Origin: CAZPHI01 sp964586425
GTDB taxonomy: Bacteria > Bacillota > Clostridia > Lachnospirales > Lachnospiraceae
Direction: 5' to 3'
Assembly: GCA_964586425.1 (NCBI GenBank)
Contig: CAZPHI010000003.1
Span: 1 to 64,000 of the forward strand
DNA length: 64,000 nucleotides
Shown: positions 29,823 to 39,475 of the stretch, one piece after another
Layout: every line of letters begins with the position of its first letter
Position numbering within the stretch: position 1 is the stretch's first letter
Notes under the pieces: generated by a model
The model's database searches: none
What the model was told of the DNA's origin: nothing
Seen by the model: the letters and a program-made list of their open reading frames with translations, nothing else
Position numbers and translations under genes: made by a program

Positions 29823-31007
29823 TTATTTGTTGTTATATTTTGCATTGTATTCGTTGATTCTTGCCTGAATTCTTTCAACTGGACTTAACAGATTACTAAT
29901 TGAAGAATCATGGTTTAATGTATCAACAATAAGAGCGATATATTTGCTCATATCAACACTTATATACCATGGTTTTGTAAGTAATTCTTCTGACTGGTAT
30001 ACAAGGTTAGTAGTAAGAACTCTGTCAATAATTCCATTCTCATATGCTTCATCGAATTTCTTTAAGCCGTTAGTGAAAAGTCCGAATGTACTTAAACAGA
30101 ATACTCTTCTTGCTTTACGTCTCTTAAGCTCAGTAGCAACGTCAATCATACTTTCACCAGATGAAATCATATCATCGATAATCATAACATCTTTGCCTTC
30201 AACGTTAGCACCAAGGAATTCATGGGCAACGATTGGATTACGTCCGTTAACAATCTTAGTGTAATCACGTCTCTTGTAGAACATACCCATATCAATACCA
30301 AGTACGTTAGCAAGATATACAGCACGTCCCATACCACCCTCATCAGGGCTGATCATCATCATATGCTCACTGTCAATCTGCAGATCTTCTACATTAAGAA
30401 GAAGATATTTGATGAACTGGTAAGAAGCCTGAACTGTTTCAAATCCCTTTAATGGAATTGCGTTCTGTACACGAGGATCATGAGCATCGAATGTGATAAT
30501 GTTATCAACACCCATATTAGTTAATTCCTGAAGTGCAATTGCACAGTCAAGAGATTCTCTGCCTGTACGTTTATGCTGTCTGCTTTCATATAAGAAAGGC
30601 ATAATAACTGTAATTCTTCTTGCTTTACCACCTACAGCGGCAATAATTCTTTTAACATCCTGATAGTGATCATCAGGTGACATATGATTCTGGTATCCAC
30701 AGAGTGAATAAGAGAGGCTATAGTTACATACGTCAACCATAATGTATAAATCATATCCACGGACAGATTCGTTAATAACTGCTTTACCTTCACCTGAACC
30801 AAATCTAGGTGTCTTTGCATCAACAATATAAGAGTCTCTCTTATATCCGGCAAATGCTAATGTTGTTGTATGATCGTTAGTTCTTTGTTCTCTCCAGTCA
30901 ACAAGGTACTGATTAACTTTCTCTCCGAGTTTTGAGCAGCTTGCTGTTGGGATAATTCCTAATGTACCAACTGGTATAGTTTCAAGATGACGTTCGTCGC
31001 GTGGCAT
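29823..31007 (-). CDS. prs: Ribose-phosphate pyrophosphokinase, long divergent form
   Basis: Makes PRPP from ribose-5-phosphate and ATP. At 394 residues it is about 80 longer than the usual 315. Recognisable parts are ITVIMPFLYESRQHKRTGRE (in place of ARQDRK), ITFDAHDPRVQNA (in place of the DLHAxQIQGFF motif), the lysine-arginine loop YKRRDYTK and the PRPP loop VMIIDDMISSGESM. The replaced TAGT by SSGES suggests altered regulation. ATG is preceded by GGAGG. It is transcribed alone, from a strong promoter on the minus strand. Confidence 0.85.
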   Translation of the reverse strand: MPRDERHLETIPVGTLGIIPTASCSKLGEKVNQYLVDWREQRTNDHTTTLAFAGYKRDSYIVDAKTPRFGSGEGKAVINESVRGYDLYIMVDVCNYSLSYSLCGYQNHMSPDDHYQDVKRIIAAVGGKARRITVIMPFLYESRQHKRTGRESLDCAIALQELTNMGVDNIITFDAHDPRVQNAIPLKGFETVQASYQFIKYLLLNVEDLQIDSEHMMMISPDEGGMGRAVYLANVLGIDMGMFYKRRDYTKIVNGRNPIVAHEFLGANVEGKDVMIIDDMISSGESMIDVATELKRRKARRVFCLSTFGLFTNGLKKFDEAYENGIIDRVLTTNLVYQSEELLTKPWYISVDMSKYIALIVDTLNHDSSISNLLSPVERIQARINEYNAKYNNK

Positions 31008-31115
31008 AGATAATTCCTCCGTTGTGTTATAATTTCTATTTTATGAAGTGATGGTCAAATAATAATTTTGACACTTTATACATAATAATGATTCTGCAAA
31101 TAAGCAAACATTATA

Positions 31116-31143
31116 AATATATCATTATAAAAAAATAAGTCAA
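31116..31143 (-). promoter_or_regulatory. Predicted promoter of prs
   Basis: Read on the minus strand: -35 TTGACT (31138-31143), 16-bp spacer, -10 TATATT (31116-31121) with TG extension. Confidence 0.65.
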
Positions 31144-31195
31144 GGTTATAAAAGCATTTTCTAAAAAAAATAATGTAAATTTTAAAAAAAGTATA

Positions 31196-32185
31196 TTATA
31201 ACCACTTCTTTTGAAGTCGTATGTCTTTGCCATAGAACTTCAATAATTTGTATGAGCTTGATATCCTTGAGAATACACGCTCTGAATATGTATTGCTCAG
31301 TTCCTTTATTGAAAGGTTGGTTGATATTATTGTAGATTTCTGCTTGAGGATTCGTTCATTAATGCAATAGAATAATTTGGAATTAGTGAATGAGTTGCTT
31401 AGTTCGGTACCCAAATCATCAATTATAAGTAAATCACAGTCTATAATATAATCGCTCATAGTCTCATTATCTGCATAGACACGCTCTTTGGAAAAATCAT
31501 GACTTGCAAATATATCAAAAAGTTCAATAGCTGTAAGATAAATTACACTATGAGATGTCTTAAGCAATTCACTTGCAATACAGTTAGAAAGGAAGGTCTT
31601 TCCAATTCCGGTATCACCATAAAAAAGAAGATTAGAAAACTCTGAATCAAAAGTATCAATAAAATTATGGCATATTGATACAATGTTCTGCATATTATTA
31701 TAAGGTGTGAGTCCTGTAGCCTGATCAGGTCCTTCTTTTGAATACCAGTCATAAGAAAAGGTATCAAAGTTCTCAGTATTAATTATATTCTTAAGATTCG
31801 ACTGCATATATAGAAGATCAACAACCTTCTTTTTAAAACAAGCGCAAGGTCTTTTGTCAACGTATCCGGAATCATGGCATTGCGGGCAATCGTATATCTC
31901 AGATAGATAGTCGGCTGGATAATTATATTCAGACATTAGCTTTTCTTTTTCTTCAATAAGTAGATTGAGCTGTTTGTTATATGATTCAAAAGCGCCTTTC
32001 CCACCCTGTATAATCAATGGAGCAGTAGATGACGAGAGATCAATAATCTTGTCCTCAATCTGTTTTATCTGGGGACATCTAGAATAGACTTCTGCGCGTC
32101 GATCTTCCAACAGATGCTGGTTCTTAATCTTAATTAAACTGTATATACGCATAATAGCATTATGCTGTGAATTTGTAAGTGACAT
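31196..32185 (-). CDS. DnaC/DnaI-like helicase loader ATPase
   Basis: AAA+ protein of 329 residues. An N-terminal zinc module (C100, C103, C114, C116 in CPQCHDSGYVDKRPCAC) precedes the ATPase core with Walker A GDTGIGKT (190-197), Walker B DLLIIDDLGTE and sensor ISTNLS. Relatives load the replicative helicase DnaB. Its start is 18 bases from the stop of the DnaD-domain gene, and the pair matches the dnaD/dnaI partnership of primosome proteins. No istA is nearby, so an IS21 helper role is rejected. Confidence 0.88.
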   Translation of the reverse strand: MSLTNSQHNAIMRIYSLIKIKNQHLLEDRRAEVYSRCPQIKQIEDKIIDLSSSTAPLIIQGGKGAFESYNKQLNLLIEEKEKLMSEYNYPADYLSEIYDCPQCHDSGYVDKRPCACFKKKVVDLLYMQSNLKNIINTENFDTFSYDWYSKEGPDQATGLTPYNNMQNIVSICHNFIDTFDSEFSNLLFYGDTGIGKTFLSNCIASELLKTSHSVIYLTAIELFDIFASHDFSKERVYADNETMSDYIIDCDLLIIDDLGTELSNSFTNSKLFYCINERILKQKSTIISTNLSIKELSNTYSERVFSRISSSYKLLKFYGKDIRLQKKWL

Positions 32186-32203
32186 ATTCTAGACCTCCGT
32201 GGG

Positions 32204-33334
32204 TTATACATTGTTGCTTAACAGCTGCTTCTCTAATTCATCGTAGTCATATGTACGCTGCTCAAAATTATTAAATTTGTTGTTTGCAGCCGGCTTTGCA
32301 GTTCTTGTAGTTGCTTTCTGACTTGCTTTGGCAGCTTTGTTCATTGCATATTCCTTATCAAGCTGTTCTAATTCACTGAGGCGCTTCACATTGGCGGCGC
32401 GCCATTTGGTGAGAATTGAATCAGCATATTCAAAGCTTGGCTGGTGAGTGGCCTGAAGTGTACGGTTACAGGCTTCTATAATCATCTCAGAACTAAAACA
32501 ATAGCAATCATTCCACTTATTAATATAGTCCATCTCTTTCTTGCCTGGATTACGGCTTGAAAGACCGAAAGCTTTCATGATTGAAAATGTATTGTTGTTG
32601 TATGTATTAGATATCTCTTTAGCTTCCGATACAGACTTAACACCGGCCTCAGCCCAGTTAAGAGCAACTTTTTCAATGTATCGCATACTTTTGTGTTCCT
32701 TTGAAACACAAAGCTCAATGAGATATTCAATTAAATCAGATGGAAACTTAAGCGTTGCGTAAAAATATATAATTGTATTAGTCTCAGTTGAAGTAAGTGT
32801 CTTACCTAAGTACTTCTGTGATATGTATAACAACTGTTTGAGCTCGCTTTCCTGGGCAAATGCTTTTAACTGTGCAGACGTATAGGTTGGCTTTTTAAAC
32901 TGTTCAGAAATAGAAGGTGTCTCTATAACTGGAATATTGACGGGAATATCATCGGTATTATCATCAGATATATCCGTTGTATCAACAGTAGCAGAAGTAG
33001 CTGCAATTGTTGAATCTAATGCTGCATGGGATACGGCAGAATCTGTAATCTTAATTGATACAATATCCTTTCCGTTAGTATCAAATCCAAGCTCTAATAA
33101 ACCTGTGTTATTCCAGTACTTAAGTGCTCGAATCACATCATTCTCTGTATGGTTGAATGTATCGGCAAGATAATTAACGGAAAGCGATACCCTGTTAGTG
33201 TTAAGACAGCGAATAAGATATACATAAATCTTTACAAATTCACCGTTAGCAGAAGGCATATAATTATCTATAAAATCATTACTTAAAAAAGTGTATCCAG
33301 ATGGACTTTGTGAGCTAAGCGTAATCGTGTTCAT
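32204..33334 (-). CDS. DnaD-domain replication initiation protein
   Basis: Protein of 376 residues. The N-terminal winged helix (about 12-80, IKIYVYLIRCLN ... TENDVIRALKYWNNTGLLEL) is followed by a Thr/Asp-rich linker and two DnaD-type helical domains (about 155-235 and 240-335, with YNNNTFSIMKAFG and YINKWNDC). Such proteins remodel DNA and recruit the helicase loader at origins. ATG 33334 has GAGG six bases upstream, preferred over ATG 33346. First gene of a two-gene operon with the loader, driven by a strong promoter beside a DnaA-box cluster. Confidence 0.85.
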   Translation of the reverse strand: MNTITLSSQSPSGYTFLSNDFIDNYMPSANGEFVKIYVYLIRCLNTNRVSLSVNYLADTFNHTENDVIRALKYWNNTGLLELGFDTNGKDIVSIKITDSAVSHAALDSTIAATSATVDTTDISDDNTDDIPVNIPVIETPSISEQFKKPTYTSAQLKAFAQESELKQLLYISQKYLGKTLTSTETNTIIYFYATLKFPSDLIEYLIELCVSKEHKSMRYIEKVALNWAEAGVKSVSEAKEISNTYNNNTFSIMKAFGLSSRNPGKKEMDYINKWNDCYCFSSEMIIEACNRTLQATHQPSFEYADSILTKWRAANVKRLSELEQLDKEYAMNKAAKASQKATTRTAKPAANNKFNNFEQRTYDYDELEKQLLSNNV

Positions 33335-33394
33335 ATGGTGCCTCATTTCTATAATAATAGCTTTATAATTCGTTCAATAATCGAGTGTAGGCAC

Positions 33395-33422
33395 ATTATA
33401 ACACGAAAGATTTAGTTTGCAA
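33395..33422 (-). promoter_or_regulatory. Predicted promoter of the dnaD-dnaC operon
   Basis: Read on the minus strand: -35 TTGCAA (33417-33422), 16-bp spacer, extended -10 TGTTATAAT with TATAAT at 33395-33400. Confidence 0.7.
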
Positions 33423-33449
33423 ATAGCAACAAATATACACATATGTTAT

Positions 33450-33606
33450 TGTGGAAAGTGTGGATAATGTGGATAACATTACGAAAATCAAGCAAATATG
33501 GACAAACCCCGAATAAAAAAATCCACATAAAAATAAGGAGTTATCCCTAATTTTATGTGGATAATGTGGATAAGTATGGGGAAACATGCGTTCCGTATGT
33601 GGAAAA
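33450..33606. promoter_or_regulatory. DnaA-box cluster upstream of the dnaD-dnaC operon
   Basis: Four exact copies of TGTGGATAA (complement of the DnaA box TTATCCACA) at 33459-33467, 33468-33476, 33556-33564 and 33565-33573, arranged as two abutting pairs, plus near matches TGTGGAAAG (33450-33458) and TGTGGAAAA (33598-33606). They lie 28 to 184 bases upstream of the operon's -35 box. Confidence 0.75.
33514..33562 (-). terminator. Rho-independent terminator of murC
   Basis: Perfect 12-bp inverted repeat (33521-33532 with 33551-33562), followed on the minus strand by seven T residues. Its upstream arm overlaps one DnaA box. Confidence 0.8.
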
Positions 33607-33610
33607 GTGT

Positions 33611-34990
33611 CTATTTCAGCAAATCTTCTCCTATTTTGTATACGTCACCAGCACCCATAGTTATCAACAAATCACCGTTGATACAATTTTTTAATAAAAA
33701 TTTTTCGATTTCTTCAAATGATGAAAAATAGTAGCATTCTGTTCCTGATTTTTTGAGTTCGTCGAGCAGTGTCTTTGAACTTACACCAAGATTATCGGTT
33801 TCTCGTGCAGCATAGATATCTGCAAGGACCACCTTATCTGCATGTGAAAGTGCAGCAGCAAATTCAGGCAGCAGTAATTTGGTTCGTGAATATGTGTGTG
33901 GCTGGAATACGCACCATATATTCTCATGTGGAAAATGCTTTGCTGACTCAAGGGCTGCGTTGATTTCGTCAGGATGATGTGCATAGTCATCTACGACAGT
34001 AATTCCATTAACGTGGCCTTTTAACTGAAAACGACGCTGTGTTCCGGAAAAAGTAAGAAGTCCATTCTTAATTGTATCCAAGTCAAAACCTAGACGAATT
34101 CCAGCAGCAACAGCAGCTAGTGAGTTATATACATTATGAAGACCAGGAACCTTTAATGTAATTGTTCCAGAGGCCTGACCTTTAATAAGCAGGGTATATG
34201 AACAGCAGCCGAATTCATCATATGTAATATCAGCGGCTGAATACATACTCTTTGCGGGGTCTGAACCAACTGTGATTACTTCACAGCATTTGTCATTATA
34301 AAAATATGCAAAGTTCTCGATGTCACTATTGATAATTAAGGTACCATTATCTGGTAGAAGTTCAACAAATTTCTTGAATGAGTGACGTATGTCATCAAGG
34401 TCTTTGAAGAAATCCAAGTGATCTTCACAGACATTAAGAATTATGTTCATTGTTGGCTTGAATGATAGGAAGCTGTTCGTGTATTCGCAGGCTTCGGTAA
34501 GGAATATATCGGAGCTTCCGACTCTTACGTTGCCGCCGATACTGTCGAGGATACCACCAACTGATATTGTAGGGTCAGCCTTAGCAGCCAGCAAGATGTG
34601 CGTAATCATGGAAGTTGTTGTTGTCTTTCCATGAGTTCCGGCAACATTAATAGCTACGGGATAGTTTGACATAATCTGTCCTAGAAGCTCAGCTCTTGTC
34701 ATTGTTGGAATCCCTAATGACTTTGCAGCTACAAGTTCTGGATTATCAGGGTGAATTGCCGCTGTATACACAACAAGGTCAATTGTTTTTGTAATGTTTG
34801 AAGCTTCTTGTACATAAGCTATATTACAGCCGTCTTTTTCAAGTTCTTGTGTAAGCTCAGAAGCTTTTGAATCAGAACCTGATATATTGAAGCCTTCCTT
34901 TATAAGAATCTTAGCAAGACCGCTCATACTGATACCGCCGATGCCAATAAAATATACATGGATTGGTTGGTTGAAATTAATTTTATACAT
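33611..34990 (-). CDS. murC: UDP-N-acetylmuramate-L-alanine ligase
   Basis: Adds L-alanine to UDP-MurNAc, the first amino acid of the peptidoglycan stem. The 459-residue length fits. N-terminal Rossmann motif FIGIGGISMSGLA, ATP loop GTHGKTTTTS (118-127), TEACEYTNSFL and the DDYAHHPDEI motif are all present. It starts at ATG on the minus strand with a promoter at 35080-35107 and ends in a terminator at the DnaA-box cluster. Confidence 0.98.
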   Translation of the reverse strand: MYKINFNQPIHVYFIGIGGISMSGLAKILIKEGFNISGSDSKASELTQELEKDGCNIAYVQEASNITKTIDLVVYTAAIHPDNPELVAAKSLGIPTMTRAELLGQIMSNYPVAINVAGTHGKTTTTSMITHILLAAKADPTISVGGILDSIGGNVRVGSSDIFLTEACEYTNSFLSFKPTMNIILNVCEDHLDFFKDLDDIRHSFKKFVELLPDNGTLIINSDIENFAYFYNDKCCEVITVGSDPAKSMYSAADITYDEFGCCSYTLLIKGQASGTITLKVPGLHNVYNSLAAVAAGIRLGFDLDTIKNGLLTFSGTQRRFQLKGHVNGITVVDDYAHHPDEINAALESAKHFPHENIWCVFQPHTYSRTKLLLPEFAAALSHADKVVLADIYAARETDNLGVSSKTLLDELKKSGTECYYFSSFEEIEKFLLKNCINGDLLITMGAGDVYKIGEDLLK

Positions 34991-35079
34991 TAGATGTCAC
35001 AACCCTTTCTTATTTAATGAGTCTATATATTAATATAGTGAATTTTTAGGTAAATGTTATTGAAAAAATTCCTATATTA

Positions 35080-35107
35080 ATTATAACCACATATTTATAA
35101 AATTCAA
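35080..35107 (-). promoter_or_regulatory. Predicted promoter of murC
   Basis: Read on the minus strand: -35 TTGAAT (35102-35107), 16-bp spacer, -10 TATAAT (35080-35085). Confidence 0.6.
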
Positions 35108-35344
35108 ATGTTTTATTGTATTTATATTAAATAGGTAAAAAAGGACGTGAGTAAATACTCATGATTATGAAAAAAAACTAATAATTGTATAAGAAGAAAC
35201 AATGGTTGAAGAGATTATTGCAAACAATAGAAACAATTTATGGGAAATATTGAGGGTATTTTGTATACAATATAAAAATTGTAAACAAAAATGTCATTTT
35301 ATATCAAAAAAAATGTAAAACTGCTTTAATTTGGATGTATTTTA

Positions 35345-35353
35345 TGTTATAAT
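35345..35353 (+). promoter_or_regulatory. Extended -10 promoter of glgC
   Basis: TGTTATAAT is a perfect extended -10 (TATAAT at 35348-35353). No good -35 box is visible, as is common for this type. Confidence 0.55.
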
Positions 35354-35420
35354 CATTACAATAATAAACAGTAATAATTAACCTATTTAGACTAGATTGT
35401 AGAAGGCATGGAGGTTTAGC

Positions 35421-36695
35421 ATGATTAAAAAAGAGATGATTGCCATGTTGTTGGCAGGAGGACAAGGCAGCAGACTTGGAGTTCTTACATCTAAGGTTGC
35501 AAAGCCAGCAGTTGCTTTTGGTGGAAAGTATAGAATTATTGATTTCCCTCTTAGCAATTGTATTAACTCGGGGGTGGATACAGTTGGTGTTTTGACACAG
35601 TATCAACCACTAAGGTTGAATACACATATAGGAATAGGAATTCCTTGGGATCTTGATCGTAATGTTGGTGGCGTAACAGTGCTTCCTCCATATGAGAAGA
35701 GTACAAGCAGTGAGTGGTATACAGGTACAGCGAATGCCATATATCAGAATCTTGAATATATGGAGACATATAATCCTGACTATGTATTGATATTATCTGG
35801 AGATCATATCTATAAGATGGATTATAAAATCATGCTGGATTATCATAAGGCTAATAATGCAGATATTACTATCGCAGCTATGCCAGTACCAATTGAAGAG
35901 GCAAGTAGATTTGGTATTGTAGTTGCCTCTTCTGATAATAGAATAACAGATTTTCAGGAAAAACCAGCAGAACCAAAGAGTAATCTTGCTTCAATGGGTA
36001 TATATATATTCAGCTGGAAAGTATTGAAAGAAGCATTAATTAAGTTAAAGAATCAGAATGAATGTGATTTTGGAAAGCATGTTATTCCTTATTGTTTTGA
36101 GAACAATAAGAGAATATTTGCTTATGAATATAATGGATACTGGAAGGACGTAGGTACTCTTAGTTCATATTGGGAAGCTAATATGGAATTAATTGATATT
36201 ATTCCTGTGTTTAATCTATATGAAGAGTTTTGGAAGATATATACTAAGACAGATTCACTTCCACCTCAGTACATATCTGCAGATTCATATATTGAGAAGA
36301 GTATTATTGGAGAAGGAACAGAGGTATATGGTTCAATAATTAATTCAGTAATTGGTTCAGGCGTGGTAATTGAGGAAGGTGCAGAGGTTCGTGATTCAAT
36401 TGTAATGCAGGGAACTGTTATTGGTAAGAATTGTCACATAACTAAAGCTATTATAGCTGAGGATGTTAAGATTGGTGATAACGTAACACTAGGAGCTGGA
36501 GAAGAAGCACCTAATGAAAAGTTACCTAAGATATATAATTCAGGTCTTGTTACTATTGGTGAGAATTCAATTATTCCAGAAGGAGTTACCATTGGAAAGA
36601 ATACAGCCATATCTGGTGAAACAGATGCAGGCGATTATAAGGACGGAGCTCTTTGCAGTGGAGGCATAATAATTAAGGCAGGTGAAGAACGATGA
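35421..36695 (+). CDS. glgC: Glucose-1-phosphate adenylyltransferase, catalytic subunit
   Basis: Makes ADP-glucose for glycogen synthesis. The 424-residue protein has the nucleotidyltransferase loop [12 protein letters not shown] (12-23), [25 protein letters not shown] and a C-terminal left-handed beta helix of hexapeptide repeats ([19 protein letters not shown]). GGAGG precedes the ATG. Its stop overlaps the start of glgD by four bases, typical of a coupled pair. Confidence 0.98.
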   Translation: MIKKEMIAMLLAGGQGSRLGVLTSKVAKPAVAFGGKYRIIDFPLSNCINSGVDTVGVLTQYQPLRLNTHIGIGIPWDLDRNVGGVTVLPPYEKSTSSEWYTGTANAIYQNLEYMETYNPDYVLILSGDHIYKMDYKIMLDYHKANNADITIAAMPVPIEEASRFGIVVASSDNRITDFQEKPAEPKSNLASMGIYIFSWKVLKEALIKLKNQNECDFGKHVIPYCFENNKRIFAYEYNGYWKDVGTLSSYWEANMELIDIIPVFNLYEEFWKIYTKTDSLPPQYISADSYIEKSIIGEGTEVYGSIINSVIGSGVVIEEGAEVRDSIVMQGTVIGKNCHITKAIIAEDVKIGDNVTLGAGEEAPNEKLPKIYNSGLVTIGENSIIPEGVTIGKNTAISGETDAGDYKDGALCSGGIIIKAGEER

Positions 36696-37813
36696 GAGCA
36701 ATAGGAATTATATTAGCCGGTGGCAATAATAAGATGATGAAAGAGCTTTCTAATAAAAGAGCGATAGCTGCAATGCCTATCGCCGGAAGCTATAGAAGTA
36801 TAGATTTTGCATTAAGTAATATGTCTAACTCACATATACAGAAGGTCGCAGTTATTACACAGTATAATGCAAGATCATTGAATGAACATTTTAGTTCTTC
36901 AAAGTGGTGGGATTTTGGTAGAAAACAAGGTGGATTATTCGTATTTACACCTACGATAACAGCAGAAAGCAGTTATTGGTATAGAGGAACAGCAGATTCA
37001 TTGTATCAGAATCTTCATTTCCTCAAATCAAGTCATGAACCATATGTAGTTATTGCATCTGGAGATGGTATATATAAGCTGGATTACAATAAAGTGCTTG
37101 AATATCATATTGAGAAGAAAGCAGATATTACAGTTGTTGTCAAAAAACTTGACAGCAAGGATGATGCTAACAGATTCGGCCTTGTAAGTATGACTGAAGA
37201 AGGCAGAATAACAGAACTTGATGAAAAGCCAATTGAAACTAATCTCTCAATTGCTTCTACTGGTGTGTATGTAATAAGAAGACGTCTATTGATTGAGCTG
37301 ATTGAGAAGGCAGCTGAGGAAGATAGACATGATTTTGTAAGAGATATACTTATAAGATACAAGAATCTTAAGAGAATATACGGATATAAGCTTGATTCGT
37401 ATTGGAGTAATATCTCAACGGTTGATTCGTATTATAGAACCAATATGGATTTCCTTAATAAAGATGTCAGGAATTATTTCTTTAAACAATATCCTGACGT
37501 ATATTCAAAGGTTGATGATCTTCCACCAGCCAAATACAACTTTGGTGCTGCTGTTAAGAACAGCTTGGTATCTAGCGGTTGTATCATTAATGGAAGCGTT
37601 GAGAATTCAGTATTATTCAAGAAGATATATGTAGGTAATAATACAGTTATTAAGAATTCAATCATTCTTAATAATGCATATATAGGAGACAATGCATACA
37701 TTGAGAATTGTATAGTAGAGAGTAATACAACTATTAAAGCTAATACAAAGTATGTAGGTGAGGCAGATAATGTTAAGATAGTTGTTGAAAATAATCTCCC
37801 ATATCTTAGCTAA
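36692..37813 (+). CDS. glgD: Glucose-1-phosphate adenylyltransferase regulatory subunit
   Basis: GlgC paralogue of 373 residues that in Firmicutes such as Geobacillus forms a heteromer with GlgC and raises its activity. The phosphate-binding loop is changed to [12 protein letters not shown], lacking the glycine-arginine pair of GlgC, which fits a non-catalytic role. [16 protein letters not shown] and a beta-helix C-terminus are kept. ATG overlaps the glgC stop (ATGA). Starch or glycogen synthase genes are not in this window. Confidence 0.94.
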   Translation: MRAIGIILAGGNNKMMKELSNKRAIAAMPIAGSYRSIDFALSNMSNSHIQKVAVITQYNARSLNEHFSSSKWWDFGRKQGGLFVFTPTITAESSYWYRGTADSLYQNLHFLKSSHEPYVVIASGDGIYKLDYNKVLEYHIEKKADITVVVKKLDSKDDANRFGLVSMTEEGRITELDEKPIETNLSIASTGVYVIRRRLLIELIEKAAEEDRHDFVRDILIRYKNLKRIYGYKLDSYWSNISTVDSYYRTNMDFLNKDVRNYFFKQYPDVYSKVDDLPPAKYNFGAAVKNSLVSSGCIINGSVENSVLFKKIYVGNNTVIKNSIILNNAYIGDNAYIENCIVESNTTIKANTKYVGEADNVKIVVENNLPYLS

Positions 37814-37843
37814 TTGTCTTTATGTATTGAAAGGGGTTTGGAT

Positions 37844-38125
37844 ATGAACATTACAGATGTAAGGGTAAAACTATTAGACAAAGAAGGCAAGATGAAAGCA
37901 GTTGCCTCTGTGACGCTTGATAATGAGTTTGTTATTCATGACATTAAGATAATCGAAGGCTCGAAAGGTTTATTCATCGCAATGCCAAGCAGAAAATCAG
38001 GCGAAGGTGAATATCGTGATATAGCACATCCAATTAAGTCTGAGACACGTGATATGATGAAACAAATAGTAATTGAGGCATATGAGAAGGAACTTGCCTC
38101 TCCAAGGGAACGGACAGAAAAGTAA
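37844..38125 (+). CDS. spoVG: SpoVG family regulator
   Basis: Small nucleic-acid-binding regulator, 93 residues. [40 protein letters not shown] and [13 protein letters not shown] are the full SpoVG signature. SpoVG is also found in non-sporulating bacteria and affects septation, virulence or RNA binding. ATG 37844 lies after AAAGGGG, 30 bases past glgD, so it may be cotranscribed with the glycogen genes; the open frame upstream of it is not used. Confidence 0.97.
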   Translation: MNITDVRVKLLDKEGKMKAVASVTLDNEFVIHDIKIIEGSKGLFIAMPSRKSGEGEYRDIAHPIKSETRDMMKQIVIEAYEKELASPRERTEK

Positions 38126-38136
38126 TATATAATACA

Positions 38137-38174
38137 ATAGGCTGCCATATCGGTTCACTGATATGGCAGCCTAT
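38137..38174. terminator. Strong hairpin after spoVG
   Basis: Perfect 15-bp stem (38137-38151 with 38160-38174), 8-base loop. No proper T run on either side, but it lies between convergent genes. Confidence 0.6.
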
Positions 38175-38209
38175 ATTATATTAATCTTTGGGAGAGATTA
38201 CGTAGTTAA

Positions 38210-39046
38210 TTAGGTAAGATTACCTTTGAGCTTTCTAAACTCACTAGGAGATACAGAATTCCTGTGTTTGAACGCATCACCAAAATAATTGCTGTTATCA
38301 AAACCACACTGGAAAGCTATCTCTGTAATAGACTTATGTGTTTCAAGCAAAAGTCGTTCTGAATGAACTATTCTGATATTGGTAAGATATTCTTTAAAAC
38401 CGATACCAGTCACAGTCTTAAACTTCTTTGAAAAGTAAGAAGCATTAAGATGTACAATTTGTGCAACCTTATCCAAAGTAATATCTTTATCAAAGTTGCT
38501 ATTTATGTAATTAGCTGCCTGCTGAATAGTAGCATCGGCAACAAGGTTCTCTTTTCTAACGAGATTCTCATTGGTTTCCTTGTGATATCTGAGAATTTTG
38601 AGTATTGCAGTTTGAAAATACATCTTAATTAATCCGGGTGAGAGAAAATCATCCTTATCTTTTTCTTCTATAATAGAATCAAAAAGGGAATCGATTTCAG
38701 CACGGTATTCTGTAGGAATATTAACAACCTTATTAAATAGATTCTTTTGAGTCCATGTATCACCAAAATCTTTGACTATTTCATCAAGATAATCTTCAGT
38801 AAATTCAATATATAATCGCTGATGAGGTGTTTCACCTATATATGTAGTTTTATGTAGCGCATTTGAAGGTATAAATGCTATTGTGCCTCCAAAAATTTTG
38901 TATATATTCTCAGTTACAAATAAATTACACTCACCTGACATAAGATAGTACATCTCATAGTAGGAATGTGTATGTGCAGAATGCATGGAATAAGAGCCAT
39001 TGTGTGTCAATTTTGATATCTCAAAACGTGACTTTGAGTTGTTCAT
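38210..39046 (-). CDS. AraC-family regulator with N-terminal cupin domain
   Basis: Transcription factor of 278 residues. The sensor half is a cupin-like domain (HSAHTHSYYEMYYLMSGECNLFV, GGTIAFIPSNALHKT); the C-terminal half has two helix-turn-helix motifs (ITLDKVAQIVHLNASYFSKKFK and ITEIAFQCGFDNSNYFGDAFK). It diverges from the pectinesterase gene, so I infer that it controls pectin use. A paralogue lies at 60510. AAAGGA precedes its ATG. Confidence 0.93.
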   Translation of the reverse strand: MNNSKSRFEISKLTHNGSYSMHSAHTHSYYEMYYLMSGECNLFVTENIYKIFGGTIAFIPSNALHKTTYIGETPHQRLYIEFTEDYLDEIVKDFGDTWTQKNLFNKVVNIPTEYRAEIDSLFDSIIEEKDKDDFLSPGLIKMYFQTAILKILRYHKETNENLVRKENLVADATIQQAANYINSNFDKDITLDKVAQIVHLNASYFSKKFKTVTGIGFKEYLTNIRIVHSERLLLETHKSITEIAFQCGFDNSNYFGDAFKHRNSVSPSEFRKLKGNLT

Positions 39047-39475
39047 ATTATCAATTCCTTTAGTAGTTTGATTTCCCCGAATTAATTCCCTAAATTAATT
39101 ACGATATAAATTTGTAACATAATTGTAACATATATATGAAAAATATCAATGCTTATTTTAAAGAAAATCCAAAAAAATTGATGTTTTTATTAACCAAGTA
39201 CAATATATCTGTATAAAAGTATAGAATATTGTATTCAAAATGCAAAAATACAATAGTTAAAATGCACAAAAATATAGATAAAACTTTGTTGAAATAGAAC
39301 ATAATAGATAACGCAAAATAAAGAAAACAGTACTAATGTCATAAAATCAATAAAAAATGGTAGTTGTAACCGAAATATTGTGGTAACATATACACACTAT
39401 AGGTCTGGAAATGTGTATTTTTTATAAATTATACTCATATTTCGGAATATAAAATATAATTTGGGAGGTCAAAAG
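39047..39475. promoter_or_regulatory. Divergent control region between AraC regulator and pectinesterase
   Basis: 429 A+T-rich bases without a gene. An inverted repeat CCGAAATAT (39370-39378) and ATATTTCGG (39437-39445) lies upstream of the pectinesterase ribosome site and could be an operator. No convincing -35/-10 pair was found, which suits an activator-dependent promoter. Confidence 0.4.

Larger units (their letters stand above)
34991..35420. other. Divergent intergenic region between murC and glgC
   Basis: 430 bases, very A+T-rich, no gene. It holds the predicted murC promoter (35080-35107) and the glgC extended -10 (35345-35353). I see no riboswitch-like fold. Confidence 0.6.

Noticed and set aside
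31196..32185. IstB helper of an IS21 element
   Set aside because: The ATPase core is similar, but there is no istA or terminal repeat, and it is paired with a DnaD-domain gene and has the zinc module of helicase loaders.
33450..33606. Chromosomal origin (oriC)
   Set aside because: DnaA boxes are present but dnaA, dnaN, recF and rnpA-rpmH are not nearby; a regulatory or titration role fits better.
39455..39460. TATAAT as -10 box of the pectinesterase promoter
   Set aside because: Transcription would start within the ribosome site, leaving no usable leader.
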